DNA of 59,315 nucleotides, from contig NZ_JASNWF010000040.1 in the NCBI RefSeq assembly GCF_030283205.1, forward strand, positions 1 to 59,315, given 5' to 3'. Positions 43,601-52,703 of this stretch are shown here, in pieces. Every line of letters begins with the position of its first letter. Within the stretch, counting starts at the first letter, position 1. The DNA comes from Actinomadura opuntiae. GTDB taxonomy: Bacteria; Actinomycetota; Actinomycetes; Streptosporangiales; Streptosporangiaceae. The translations under genes were made by a program, and so were the position numbers. Below the pieces are notes generated by a model. The model saw only the letters and a program-made list of their open reading frames with translations, was not told the DNA's origin and made no database searches.

Positions 43601-44027
43601 CGCCTCGATGACCTCGTTCAACCACTACGCCTACGGCGCCGTCGGCGACTGGGTCCATCGCACCATCGGCGGGCTCGCCCCCGCAGAGCCCGGATACCGC
43701 CGGGTCGTGGTCGCTCCGCGGCCCCCCGAGTCCATCGGCTGGGCCGAGACGTCGTTGCGCACCGTCCACGGCACGGTCGCGGTCGGCTGGCGACGTGCTC
43801 CCAGCGAACTCACGGTCGATCTCCAGCTGCCGCCCGGTGTCACGGCCGAGATCCGCCTCCCGGCCCTGTCCGGCGGCGGGGGTGAGCTCACCGAGTCGGG
43901 CCGCGCGGTCGGCGACGCCGAACACGTCCGGCAGCTCCCGCCGCGGCCGGATTGCGCCGCCGTCCTCGAGACCGGCTCCGGCAGCTATCGCTTCACCTTG
44001 GCCCGGCGTGCCGGGCTTCCGTCCTGA
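40698..44027 (+). CDS. GH78 alpha-L-rhamnosidase
   Basis: The 1109-residue enzyme has the GH78 layout: N-terminal fibronectin-like and beta-sandwich domains, an (alpha/alpha)6 catalytic domain and a C-terminal beta-sandwich. The catalytic motif DCPQRDERMGWTGD holds the acid (E686), and E955 in TTVWERWNSWSD is the base. There is no signal peptide. TTG 40698 has GGGAG seven bases upstream; ATG 40752 is an alternative without a ribosome site. It would remove terminal alpha-L-rhamnose from imported glycans or glycosides. Confidence 0.93.
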   Translation: MQPSRSHRPSPAGPLRPVMLTTERVVDPLGVDEGRPLFGWRLEGDGRGRAQSAYRLVVAVETDPASTGAQMLWDSGWREGDENVDVAYGGPSLSARTRYLWRVRVADEHGRRSAWSDPAAFETGLAPGGPDAQAAFPAAWITAPGELESAALPGLDTADGQHDIYRIRAACPDPATGRKNCATVFRVRFAARSGAVPAAARLLATGSGTVTAVLNGVPVPVDGLPSPALAVAMEKPVDGHHALAVLVQDDDEQTGHGPVDRDSGPYLLAALTDGTRKARPGPAVPHAVATDDSWRARPLCADGEEDWTDPSLDDRDDGRWPRAIADRRNGDAPDGRVPSSLRPSPYLRRAFELPAPVTRARLYATSLGLHELRLNGVRVGDEDLAPGWTDYDHRVTYRTHDVTGVLAPGANTLAAVLADGWYAGNICIFGDRHYGAVRALAAMLVADHPDGSTTTVVTAADGRWRASRGGVCYADLQNGEVYDAREEPTGWDTSRYDDSGWTAAVAADAPPGARIVSALAPPVRAQRRITAASVTALPGGRLLTDFGENLAGRVRIDVRGTAGARVLLRHAEALRHDGELYTENLRTARATDEYVLRGAPDGESWEPRFTTHGFRYCEIIPLPPSDGSGPAPTVDSATAVALWADMPATGDFACSHAGLNTLHRNIGRSLRGNFLSVPTDCPQRDERMGWTGDIQVFAPTAAFHHDIRGFLRSWLRELRGAQHPDGAVPHTVPDMFRRTVPYGERESAAGAAGWGDAAVTVPAALLTAYGDRRAAGEALDSIAAWLDHLAGHSEQGVRPAGGFGDWLALTDTPTDLVATAYYAHAARTAARLAAACGHTHRHDAWTAAYQRVRAAFRERWVGGGGVLRPATQTAYVLALHIGLLDPHEIADAADRLADEIASRGHHLTTGFLGTPWLLDALADAGRLDVAHRLLLQDTYPSWLYPVTTGATTVWERWNSWSDSTGFADASMTSFNHYAYGAVGDWVHRTIGGLAPAEPGYRRVVVAPRPPESIGWAETSLRTVHGTVAVGWRRAPSELTVDLQLPPGVTAEIRLPALSGGGGELTESGRAVGDAEHVRQLPPRPDCAAVLETGSGSYRFTLARRAGLPS

Positions 44028-44069
44028 GCCCGGCGTCCGGTCGACCCATCCCCGGAAGGAACCGCCCCC

Positions 44070-45761
44070 GTGCCGTCCCCTTCGCCCGTCTCGCCCGCCG
44101 CCCCCCTGCCCGACGACTCCCCCGATCCGCGGATAGCGGCGTCGTGGCGGCGCCTGCAGAAAGACGACTACGACGTGGACCCGGTCCTGCATGACGGGAT
44201 GACCGGCGAATGGCCCGCCGACCTGCCCGGCCGCCTCATCCTCGGCCTCAGCCGGCTGGCCGCCGTCACGGGCCGCGCTCCCCGCCGACTGCAGGACCTG
44301 GTCGAAGCGCTGCCCAGCCGGCTCAACGCCGCCGGATACCTCGGGCCCGTCCACCGTGACGCCACCGACGAGCAGCAACTCGCGGGGCACGGCTGGCTGG
44401 TCTCCGGCCTGCTCGCCCACCATCGGCTCACCCGCGACGACCGCTCCCGGCAACTGGCCCTGGACATCGTCGGCAGCCTGTTCCTGCCCGCCGCCTCCCG
44501 GCTGCCTGACTATCCGCGGCGCAGGCGGGGCGACGACACGGGCGCGGGCGCCTCCGGCCGCGTCATCGGCCGCAAGAGGCGCTGGCTGCTCTCCTCCGAC
44601 ACCTATTGCGTCTTCATCGCCCTGGAAGGTCTGGTCGCCGCCTACAGCGAGACTTTCGACCAGGCCATCGCGGACGCGATCGAGGAGCTGGCCGGGCTCG
44701 TCGACCGCGATGATCTGGTCGCCGCCCGAGCACAACTGCATGCGACCCTCACCGCCGCCCGCTGCCTGCACGCCTTCCACGAGCTGACCGGCTCGGCAGC
44801 CGTACTGGCCACCGCCCGCCGGCTCTACGAGCTGTACGCCGCCCACGGCCGCACCGCGAACTCGGCGACCTGGAACTGGTTCGGCCGCGCCGACTCCTGG
44901 ACCGAACCCTGCGCCGTGGCGGACTCGCTGATCTTGGCGCTGGGCCTGTGGCGCACCACCGGCGACATCCGCTACCTGGACGACGCGCACGCGATCGAGC
45001 ACAACGGGCTCGGTCACGCACAGAAACCGAACGGCGGCTTCGGCCTGGACGCCATCACCGGGCCTGGACGGCCGTGGCTGTCCAACGTCCACCCCGACGC
45101 CGCATGGTGCTGCTCGATGCGCGGCGCGGTCGCCCTCGCGGAGCTGCAGGAGCGCTCCTACAGCGTGACCCCCGGCAGTGCACCCGCCGACAGCGGACGC
45201 GCCGCCGACACCCTCGGCATCGACCTCTACCGCGACGGCATCGCGCGGCTCGACCTCCCGGCGGGGGCCCTCGTGCTGCGGCAGCGCACCGGATACCCGG
45301 TCAGCGGCAGGACCATGATCGAGGTCCTGCGCTCCGACCTCGGCCGGCCGCTGCGCATCCGTTTCATGCTGCCGTCGTGGACCGATCCCGCGCGGACCAC
45401 GACCACGGTGCGAGCGGATGGACCGGCGACACAGGAGGAACCTGGACAGTTCATCACCACCCCGGCCGCGGGAGACCGGTACAGCATCGACTTCCCGGTG
45501 AATCTGCGTGTGCGGCCCGAAAGCGGGGACATGCGTGCTCTCACTCTCCGGCACGGAGTGCTGCTGCTGGGTGCGGAAGGCGCGGACGGCGCCGACCCCA
45601 CCTTGCCGCCGCCCGCGCACATCGACTTCGCCGATCCATGGCGTGCCCGCTACCGGCATGGCCACCGCCAGTTCTCTCCGGTACGGGATGTCTTCGAGCG
45701 GTCCGGAGACGCCGCCACCGGCTTCCGGGCGCGCGTGGTCTTCGTGCCCGGAAGCCGGTGA
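44070..45761 (+). CDS. GH127-type beta-L-arabinofuranosidase-like protein
   Basis: The 563-residue protein has the (alpha/alpha)6 barrel of the former DUF1680 family. The zinc and nucleophile site is complete: WTEPCAVAD (E-x-C) near residue 277 and DAAWCCSMRG (CC) near residue 348. There is no signal peptide. The start is GTG with CGGAAGGAACC upstream, 42 bases after the GH78 stop, so the two are one operon. It may remove arabinofuranose or a related sugar from the same oligosaccharide as the rhamnosidase. Confidence 0.85.
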   Translation: MPSPSPVSPAAPLPDDSPDPRIAASWRRLQKDDYDVDPVLHDGMTGEWPADLPGRLILGLSRLAAVTGRAPRRLQDLVEALPSRLNAAGYLGPVHRDATDEQQLAGHGWLVSGLLAHHRLTRDDRSRQLALDIVGSLFLPAASRLPDYPRRRRGDDTGAGASGRVIGRKRRWLLSSDTYCVFIALEGLVAAYSETFDQAIADAIEELAGLVDRDDLVAARAQLHATLTAARCLHAFHELTGSAAVLATARRLYELYAAHGRTANSATWNWFGRADSWTEPCAVADSLILALGLWRTTGDIRYLDDAHAIEHNGLGHAQKPNGGFGLDAITGPGRPWLSNVHPDAAWCCSMRGAVALAELQERSYSVTPGSAPADSGRAADTLGIDLYRDGIARLDLPAGALVLRQRTGYPVSGRTMIEVLRSDLGRPLRIRFMLPSWTDPARTTTTVRADGPATQEEPGQFITTPAAGDRYSIDFPVNLRVRPESGDMRALTLRHGVLLLGAEGADGADPTLPPPAHIDFADPWRARYRHGHRQFSPVRDVFERSGDAATGFRARVVFVPGSR

Positions 45762-45784
45762 CGAATGCAGGTGGAGGCGCCCGA

Positions 45785-47395
45785 TCAGGGGTAGCGCGTG
45801 TCCAGCATGACGCGCGGCGCCGACCGGCCGGCCCGGTACTGGTCGATCAGATCGCGGACGAGATTGAGGTAGTAGAAACCCCACCCGTCGGAATTCGGGC
45901 CATCGAGACGAGTGACCTTCGTCGGCTCGATGTCGTTGCTGCCCGGGACGCTGAACTGGTCCGGCGCCCCGAACTCGTTCCACTGTTGGACCAGGGCGAG
46001 TTCGGGCTCGTAGTCGTAGATGCCCTGCACCTGCCGGACCAGGGTGGCGCCCGACATCCGAAGCTGCGCGTCCCAGTTGCCGTATGCGCCGTAGTACTCG
46101 TTACCGCCGAGCGATGCGGCCGCGGTGACCATCTCCGCGCGCTGCTGCTGCAGCCCGAAGAAGCCGATCCAACCGACCGGCGGCCCCTCGGTGCGGTTGG
46201 ATACGGCCTCGAAGACGACCTTGCGGCCCTTGAGGTCGGCGACGTTCCACTGCCGCACCATGAAGGACGTGTCCGTGCCGGGCGGTTCGGCCCAGCGCAG
46301 CACCTCCCCGCTTGCCGCGTCCTTGAGGTAGTACTGGTTGCGGGCAGCGGGCTCAGGGGGGCGCGCGGTGAGATGCGCCGGGTAGTCGGTGCCGATCGCG
46401 TTGAAGGACAGCACCTCCTGGGTGAGGACGAACGGGTCGCTGGTAATGGTGCCCGTCTGCTGCGCGGCGCCCTCGGCAGGCTTGGTGGAGACGTACTGGA
46501 TCTCCGGAACGCCGGGGTAGGCGGCGTTCACCGGCATTTTGGCGATCTTCCATGCCGGGTCGGCCTTCCAGCCCTGGAGCCCCTTGGAGAAGTCGCTGAC
46601 CGGTGTGGACTGCCCGTCGGCGTAGGGGGCGCGGGTGATCCACGACCACTGGCCGCCGGGGTTGAGCACGATCTCGCGGAACGCGCCCATCCAGCGCACG
46701 GTGAAGTCGGGGTCGTCCCAGGTCGGAGGGTCGGTCCAGCGAGCGCCGGTGTAGACCGTGAGCAGGGGCTTGCCGTCGTGTTCGAGGAACAGCGGCCGCA
46801 GTTTCGGATCCGCGAGGTACTTGGTCTTGATCCGGTCGATCTGAGCCTTCCAGTTCGCCGTCTGGCCGGCGGTGCCGTTGTCCAGCCCGAGGAGCAGCAC
46901 CACCTGGGGCCGCTTCCTCAGGCCCGCGTACGTCCGGAGAAGAGCGTCCGAGCCCGCCATGATCTTGTCGGCGACCCCGTTGCCCCAGTTGCCGCCGAGA
47001 TTGTTCGACCAGTCCAGCATGATGAAGTCGTAGCCCGCCCAGAGGATCCACTGCGCGTGCTGCTTGATCACCTTGGGATCGCTGGAGTCGTACTTGCCCA
47101 GCACCGGCTCGGCCTCCGCCGAGTCGAAGTGGTCGATGTTCTGCGGGCCGAACCAGGTCTCGTAGCCGATGCCGAACCGGGTGCGGCCGCGCCGGCCGCG
47201 AGCCGATCCGCGGGGCCGGGAGGCGGCTCCGCTCAGACGGGTGCCGTCCGGCATGGGCGGGGACGTCGCGGGGGCGGCCTGAGCGACGCCGGTGCCGGCG
47301 CCGAGGGTGACGGCGCCCGCCGCCAGAGCGGCCGTTCCGGTCCTCAGCAGGGTGCGCCGCGGGACGCCGGCCGGTTGGGGAGAGTCGTCGGACAT
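45785..47395 (-). CDS. Tat-exported GH71/GH99-like protein
   Basis: The 536-residue protein has a twin-arginine signal (R13-R14 in GVPRRTLLRTGTAAL, cleavage near AQA). The catalytic-like barrel opens GIGYETWFGPQNIDHFDS, with AGYDFIMLDWSNN, VVLLLGLDNG and ALVQQWNEFGAPDQ near the end, resembling GH71/GH99-like enzymes that cleave alpha-mannan or alpha-glucan. The match is distant, so specificity is open. ATG 47395 follows GGAGGACCG. It is divergent from the second GH78 gene and is one of the few exported glycosidase-like proteins of this locus; it may start the attack outside the cell. Confidence 0.65.
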   Translation of the reverse strand: MSDDSPQPAGVPRRTLLRTGTAALAAGAVTLGAGTGVAQAAPATSPPMPDGTRLSGAASRPRGSARGRRGRTRFGIGYETWFGPQNIDHFDSAEAEPVLGKYDSSDPKVIKQHAQWILWAGYDFIMLDWSNNLGGNWGNGVADKIMAGSDALLRTYAGLRKRPQVVLLLGLDNGTAGQTANWKAQIDRIKTKYLADPKLRPLFLEHDGKPLLTVYTGARWTDPPTWDDPDFTVRWMGAFREIVLNPGGQWSWITRAPYADGQSTPVSDFSKGLQGWKADPAWKIAKMPVNAAYPGVPEIQYVSTKPAEGAAQQTGTITSDPFVLTQEVLSFNAIGTDYPAHLTARPPEPAARNQYYLKDAASGEVLRWAEPPGTDTSFMVRQWNVADLKGRKVVFEAVSNRTEGPPVGWIGFFGLQQQRAEMVTAAASLGGNEYYGAYGNWDAQLRMSGATLVRQVQGIYDYEPELALVQQWNEFGAPDQFSVPGSNDIEPTKVTRLDGPNSDGWGFYYLNLVRDLIDQYRAGRSAPRVMLDTRYP

Positions 47396-47663
47396 CGGTC
47401 CTCCGGGGTGATTGCGCGGACGGTACGGGAGGTGGGGGTCTGCCACGGTCGACTGCGGCGATCCGGGCTAGAACGATTCATTCACGGCCGCATCCGAACC
47501 TTGGCGTAGCTCCAGGCGGCCGTCAAGGCTCTGCATCAACTTTCTGATCGCCGACCGCCATCTACCGTTCTGTACAGGGACAATGCTGCAAAAGCATTCA
47601 CAACACTTCGGTCGCCTCCGCCCTCCAACCCGGTTGACTGGGCTCGATGCCACCTCTCATGAT

Positions 47664-47679
47664 GGTGAATGCATTCAAT
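47664..47679. promoter_or_regulatory. TGAA-N4-TTCA palindrome between GH71/99-like and GH78 genes
   Basis: The core TGAATGCATTCA (47666-47677) is a perfect 12-base palindrome, 18 bases before the GH78 start. A second half-matching site, CAAAAGCATTCA, lies at 47589-47600 with an AATGC/GCATT inverted pair. Apart from these, the 299 bases between the divergent genes hold no gene. Confidence 0.7.
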
Positions 47680-47694
47680 GAATCGGAGATCGCA

Positions 47695-50600
47695 ATGCCG
47701 TTGCGCGGGAAGTCCAGCCCCGCCCCCACCAGCCTGAGGGTGGAGGACCACCACACACTCGACACCGAGAACGGGATGGCGGCCGCTGGGCGCGCCCTAC
47801 CGGTTGCAGGTTCCGGCAGGCCCCGTCTGTCATGGACGGTGCCGCTCGTACGCCAGGGACAGCGGCAGACCGGCTACCAGATCGTTGCCTGTCATGAACG
47901 CGACTTCACCGAACCCTCCCGGCCCGAAGCCGCTCCGGTTCTGGTTTGGGACTCCGGGCGGGTCGACGGGGACCGCAGCGCCCACGTGCGCTGGGGCGGC
48001 CCCGAGCTGCCGGCCCACTCCACGTTGCGCTGGCAGGTCCGGGTGTGGGACGAGTACGAACAGGTCTCACCGTGGTCATCTCCTGCCCCCCTGGTCACCG
48101 GGCCGCTGAGCGCGGCCGACTGGACAGCGCAGTGGATCGAGGTACCGCCGGCGAGGGCGGTCCGCACGGATTTCACCCTCGACGCGCGCGAGGTCGTCAG
48201 CGCCCGGCTCCACCTGGCGGGCCACGGCCTGCTCCGGGCGTACCTGGATGGCCTGCCGGTCAATCCCGACGCCAGCGACCCCTCGCGGACCGCGCTGTCG
48301 CGCGCGGCCGCCAGGACCTACGACGTGACCCGCCTGTTCGACGGCGGGAGGCGGCATGCACTGAGCATCGCGGCGGGCATCGGCTCCTACGGACAGGTGC
48401 TGTCGCATGTTCGGCTGCTCGTAGAGCTTGTCGCGCAATTGCGCGACGGCACCAGCGTCCGTATCGCCACCGGCCCGCAGTGGCGTCACGGCGCCACCTC
48501 GCTCGTGCGCGAGGACACCTTCTATCTCGAGGAGCACGACGCGCGGATCGGTGACGGCTGGACCCGGAGCGGGTTCGACGATGCGACCTGGGAGCCGGCC
48601 GCGCCCGCGGGCATGCCCCTCCCGGCCGTCGTCCCTGATGCCGGCCCCCCTGTCACGGTGACCGAGGAGCTCGCCGCGCAGCGGCGCGACGTGCACGGCT
48701 CGCACGTCTACGACCTGGGTCGCAATATCGCCGGCCGCAGCCGGGTCGTGCTGCGGGGGGCGGCCCCCGGGACACGGGTGAGAGTCGTGCACGGAGAGAA
48801 GCTGGACGCGGCCGGTCATGTCAACACCCTCAACATCCGGCTTCCCCATGACCGGGAACGTGAGCGGCAGGTCGTCGAATGGACCTGCGCCGGCGACACC
48901 GACGTCATCGAGGCGTGGTTCGCCGTCCACGGCTTCCGCTATGTCGAGGTGCACGGCGTGCCGGAGGGCACCGCGGTGGAGGTCACCGGGCGGGTGCTGC
49001 ATTCCGATGTCGCCCGGACAGGATGGTTCACCAGTGCCGACCCGGTATTGGAGGGCTTGGTGGACACCGCTCGGCGGACGCAGCTCAATAACACCCACGC
49101 CCACCCCGAGGACTGCCCGACTCGTGAGGCGGCCGGTTGGACCGGCGATGCCGCGGTTTCGGCCGAAGCGGCCTTTTCTCATCTGGACATGGCGGGGGTC
49201 TACCGCCACTGGCTGCATGATGTCGCGGCCGATCAGCGATCCAACGGCGCGGTTCTCGGTGTCTCGCCGCAGTTGCTCGGCGAGCAGGAGCAGCCTGCCG
49301 ACCCGGTGTGGGGCGCCGCCATGACACAGATCCCGCTGCTGCACTGGCGGTACGTCGGCGACGAGAGCCTGGTGGCGGAACTGCTGCCCGCCATGCGCCG
49401 GTGGTGCGACTGGCAGCTGAGCACCGTCGTGGACGGCGTGGTGCGCCGCGCGGAGATCAGTTACGGCGCCGACTGGCTGGCTCCCGAACGGACTCCTCCG
49501 GTGATGCTGCAGACGGCCGCCGTCCTCCGCTCACTGCGGGCGCTCGCCGAGCTCGAGGCGGCCGCCGGCGATGAGGCCGAAGCGGTTCGCCGGACCAGCC
49601 AGGCCAACGATCTCACCCGTTCCGCGCGCGCAGCGCTGCGCGATCCGGTAACCGGCGTCTGGGCCAACGCCGGCCAGGGGTCGGCCGCGCTCGCCCTGGT
49701 CTGCGGTCTCGCAGTCGGCCCCGGCGAGACCTCTCCCCTGCGCGACCACCTCCGAGCGGATGTGGCCGCTCGCGGGAACCGGATCGCCAGCGGTTTCTCC
49801 GCCACCCACGCCGTGGTCCGGGCACTGGGAGACGCCGACGGCGGGACGGCCGTACTCGCCGCGATCCGCCAGCCCGAGCAGCCCGGAATCGGCGCGATGC
49901 TCGCCGAGGGGCCCGGCACGTTCTGGGAGACCTGGTGGATCGACGACGAGAACGCCGGCGTCGCCTCCCTCGACCACATCGCCCTGGGGGCGCCCTTCGC
50001 GGCCTGGGCCTGGACCGATGTGCTGGGCCTGCGTCCGCTGACCGAAGGGTTCCGCCGCTTCGCCGTCGCCCCTGCGCTGCCCGGCCCGGTCGGCCGTGCC
50101 GGTGGCACCGTCGACACTGTCCGGGGTCGAATCGCCTTCGACTGGCAACTGGAGGCCGGAGACCTGAATGCGGCCTTGGAGGTCCCGGTCGGCGCCACGG
50201 CCGTCGTTACGTTGCCCGGTGTTCGCGCGGAGCGGATCATTGTGGACGGCGCCGAGGCCGCTGCCCATCCGTACGCACTCGTTACCGGCGGAGCCCTGGA
50301 GTTGCCCGCGGGCCGGTACCGGCTGTCCGCACGGGACGTGGAAACCGCGGCCACCGCACCCGCCATCGCCGCCACGCCCGAGGTGCCCCCGGGATCCACT
50401 GTCAGCACCGACGTCCTGATCCCCCCGGGCTTTTCCGTGCTGACGGCCGTCACCGACCCCGGGTGGTCGGCGGTCCTGAAGGGCGACCGGCTGGAGATCG
50501 GTGCACCTGCCACCGCAGATCCGGGCAGCACCGCATGCGTGAGATTGTGCACCGCCGCGGGCGGCCAGGAGGTGGCCAGCCGAACGGTGCGAGCCGGAGC

Positions 50601-51135
50601 ATCGGGCCTATGGTTGTCCGATGGAGTCCTGGCCGATGGCTGGACCACCGACCCCGGTGTCGACCTCGTCGTCCACGACGCCCTTGTCTGCTCTCCGGTG
50701 TTCCATGCTCCGATCCCAGGGCCGATCCTGGAGGTGTCCGGCCCCGACCTGCTGCCTGACGACACCCGATGGGTGCGGCTGCCCTTCACCGATCCGGCCG
50801 ATCTGTCGCACGCGAATTTCGCGTTCGCCGAGTTCGACCTGTGCCTGCCCGGGCCGGCGGGACGCCTGGTGGTGCCGGTGCTGCGGCTGACCGCCGCAGA
50901 TGGCAGCGTGGTCGAGGGCACCGAGCGCATGCTGCCCGCCTGCTGGAACCGAGTGAGCATCGACCTGGCGAACTGGGCCGGGCTCGGGAACGTCGTCGAA
51001 TGCGCTCTCGGCGCGCGATGGCTGAACGTCCACGACCCTGCCCGCGGCCCTAAGACGCCGCTGGCGGGCGGGCGCAGCCCGCTGCCCTTCCGGGTAGGCC
51101 ACGTCGGCTGGACGAGCGCCCCCCGTACCTGGTGA
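47695..51135 (+). CDS. GH78 alpha-L-rhamnosidase, second copy
   Basis: The 1146-residue protein has the GH78 domain order. The acid motif takes the form DCPTREAAGWTGD (E478), and the base is E745 in GTFWETWWID. It differs from the first GH78 and may prefer another linkage. About 220 extra C-terminal residues form a further beta-sandwich. There is no signal peptide. ATG 47695 has GGAG upstream and lies just after the operator; the frame to 47647 crosses the operator. The end overlaps a potential GTG of the GH43 gene. Confidence 0.92.
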   Translation: MPLRGKSSPAPTSLRVEDHHTLDTENGMAAAGRALPVAGSGRPRLSWTVPLVRQGQRQTGYQIVACHERDFTEPSRPEAAPVLVWDSGRVDGDRSAHVRWGGPELPAHSTLRWQVRVWDEYEQVSPWSSPAPLVTGPLSAADWTAQWIEVPPARAVRTDFTLDAREVVSARLHLAGHGLLRAYLDGLPVNPDASDPSRTALSRAAARTYDVTRLFDGGRRHALSIAAGIGSYGQVLSHVRLLVELVAQLRDGTSVRIATGPQWRHGATSLVREDTFYLEEHDARIGDGWTRSGFDDATWEPAAPAGMPLPAVVPDAGPPVTVTEELAAQRRDVHGSHVYDLGRNIAGRSRVVLRGAAPGTRVRVVHGEKLDAAGHVNTLNIRLPHDRERERQVVEWTCAGDTDVIEAWFAVHGFRYVEVHGVPEGTAVEVTGRVLHSDVARTGWFTSADPVLEGLVDTARRTQLNNTHAHPEDCPTREAAGWTGDAAVSAEAAFSHLDMAGVYRHWLHDVAADQRSNGAVLGVSPQLLGEQEQPADPVWGAAMTQIPLLHWRYVGDESLVAELLPAMRRWCDWQLSTVVDGVVRRAEISYGADWLAPERTPPVMLQTAAVLRSLRALAELEAAAGDEAEAVRRTSQANDLTRSARAALRDPVTGVWANAGQGSAALALVCGLAVGPGETSPLRDHLRADVAARGNRIASGFSATHAVVRALGDADGGTAVLAAIRQPEQPGIGAMLAEGPGTFWETWWIDDENAGVASLDHIALGAPFAAWAWTDVLGLRPLTEGFRRFAVAPALPGPVGRAGGTVDTVRGRIAFDWQLEAGDLNAALEVPVGATAVVTLPGVRAERIIVDGAEAAAHPYALVTGGALELPAGRYRLSARDVETAATAPAIAATPEVPPGSTVSTDVLIPPGFSVLTAVTDPGWSAVLKGDRLEIGAPATADPGSTACVRLCTAAGGQEVASRTVRAGASGLWLSDGVLADGWTTDPGVDLVVHDALVCSPVFHAPIPGPILEVSGPDLLPDDTRWVRLPFTDPADLSHANFAFAEFDLCLPGPAGRLVVPVLRLTAADGSVVEGTERMLPACWNRVSIDLANWAGLGNVVECALGARWLNVHDPARGPKTPLAGGRSPLPFRVGHVGWTSAPRTW

Positions 51136-51164
51136 GCACCGCCCCTACATCAAGGGACCTCTCT

Positions 51165-52703
51165 GTGAGCACGATAGTCAACCCGGTTGTGCGCGGCCTT
51201 GCGCCCGACCCGTCACTGTGCCGTGTCGGCGATGACTTCTACCTCGCCACCTCCACGTTCGATTTCCTTCCGGGGATCCGCATCCACCATTCGACCGACC
51301 TGGTGAACTGGCGGCTGCTCGGCGGCGCGGTGACCCGGCCGGCCCAGTACCGCCGCGACGGTGAGCCGGGCGAGTTGATGCTGTACGCGCCGACCATCCG
51401 CCACCACGACGGCCGCTTCTACCTGGCCTGCACCAATTTCTCCGACGGGCAGGGCAACTTCCTGCTCAGCGCCGAGGACCCGGCGGGCGAATGGTCGGAC
51501 GCGGTTTGGATCGACACGCACGCCTTCGATCCGTCGCTGCTCTTCGCCGACGGGACCTGCTACTACACCCGCCGTACGCTGGAACCGCTCCCGGACGGCC
51601 GGCTCGGACCCGTAGTGCAGTGCGAGATCGACCCGGCCACCGGCCGGATGCTCGGCCCGATGCGCGAGCTCACACCCGACTACGCCGGGTTCTGCTCCAA
51701 CGACATCGAAGGCCCGCACCTGTACAAGATCGACGACTGGTACTACCTGTTCAGCGCCGAAGGCGGCTCCTGGAAAGGGCATATGCAAACCTGCGCCCGC
51801 AGCCGATCACCATGGGGGCCGTTCGAGCCGTGCCCGCACAATCCCGTCCTCACACACCGCCACCGCGTCGGCCACCCCATCCAGACCGTCGGACACGCCG
51901 AACTCATCGACGCGCCCGACGGCTCCTGGTGGGCGCTGACGCTCGGCACCCGTCACGAGGCCCGTAACGGCTTCGTCTACCACCACAATCTGGGCCGCGA
52001 GACGTTCCTGGCGCCCGTGGAGTGGACGCCGGACGGCTGGCCGGTCATCGGCGAGAACGGCACCATCGAAATGCGGATGGCCACCGCCCGCCCCCTTCCC
52101 TCCGCTAAGGCGAGCACCGTCCGGCCACCGAAGACGATCTGGGCCGCGGGCTGGACCACCCAGGGGCTCCCCGTCGAGGGGCTGACCGGCGGGCAAGGGG
52201 ACTTCACGCTTCCGTTCGCCCGTCCCCTCGACAGCGACGACCGCTCGAGCGGCATCGGCGCGGTCTTCCTCCCTCAGCAGGAGGACGCCGCCGGGTTCAC
52301 CGCGACCTTGCAGGCCGCACCGGGAACGCCCGCAGAGGCCGGCATCGCCGTGCATTCCTCGCCGCACCACTACTACGCCCTGCTCGTCACCACCGGCCCG
52401 GGCGGGGGACGGGAGACCGTCCTGCGGCGCCGCGTGGACGACATGATCACCGAGAGCCGCGCGCCGCTTCCCGGCACCGGCTCGGTGGGGCTGAGCATCA
52501 CCGCGACGGCCGAGACCTACACGTTACATGTCGCCGAAGCCGACCGGCCGCCTCGGGTGGTGGGCTCGGGATCGGCGCGGCTGCTGTCGGCCGAGACGGC
52601 CGAAGCGTTCGTCGGCTGCCGGTTCGCGCTCGTCGCCACCGGCGACGACCAGTGCCCGGCCGCCCGCTTCACCGACGTCGCCGTCTCATGGGACCCGGTG
52701 TGA
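51165..52703 (+). CDS. GH43 glycosidase (beta-xylosidase/arabinofuranosidase type)
   Basis: The 512-residue protein has a five-bladed propeller with the GH43 triad: base D15 (LAPDPSLC), D122 (HAFDPSLLF) and acid E182 (NDIEGPHLY), then a C-terminal beta-sandwich. There is no signal peptide. GTG 51165 has AAGGGA upstream; an earlier GTG at 51132 overlaps the GH78 stop. It would remove xylose or arabinose from imported oligosaccharides. It is coupled to the MFS gene by a GTGA overlap. Confidence 0.92.
   Translation: MSTIVNPVVRGLAPDPSLCRVGDDFYLATSTFDFLPGIRIHHSTDLVNWRLLGGAVTRPAQYRRDGEPGELMLYAPTIRHHDGRFYLACTNFSDGQGNFLLSAEDPAGEWSDAVWIDTHAFDPSLLFADGTCYYTRRTLEPLPDGRLGPVVQCEIDPATGRMLGPMRELTPDYAGFCSNDIEGPHLYKIDDWYYLFSAEGGSWKGHMQTCARSRSPWGPFEPCPHNPVLTHRHRVGHPIQTVGHAELIDAPDGSWWALTLGTRHEARNGFVYHHNLGRETFLAPVEWTPDGWPVIGENGTIEMRMATARPLPSAKASTVRPPKTIWAAGWTTQGLPVEGLTGGQGDFTLPFARPLDSDDRSSGIGAVFLPQQEDAAGFTATLQAAPGTPAEAGIAVHSSPHHYYALLVTTGPGGGRETVLRRRVDDMITESRAPLPGTGSVGLSITATAETYTLHVAEADRPPRVVGSGSARLLSAETAEAFVGCRFALVATGDDQCPAARFTDVAVSWDPV

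Noticed and set aside
42705..45983. Very long open frame (over 1000 codons) on the minus strand
   Set aside because: It lies opposite the GH78 and GH127 genes and has no recognisable domains; long antisense frames are a by-product of GC-rich codon use.
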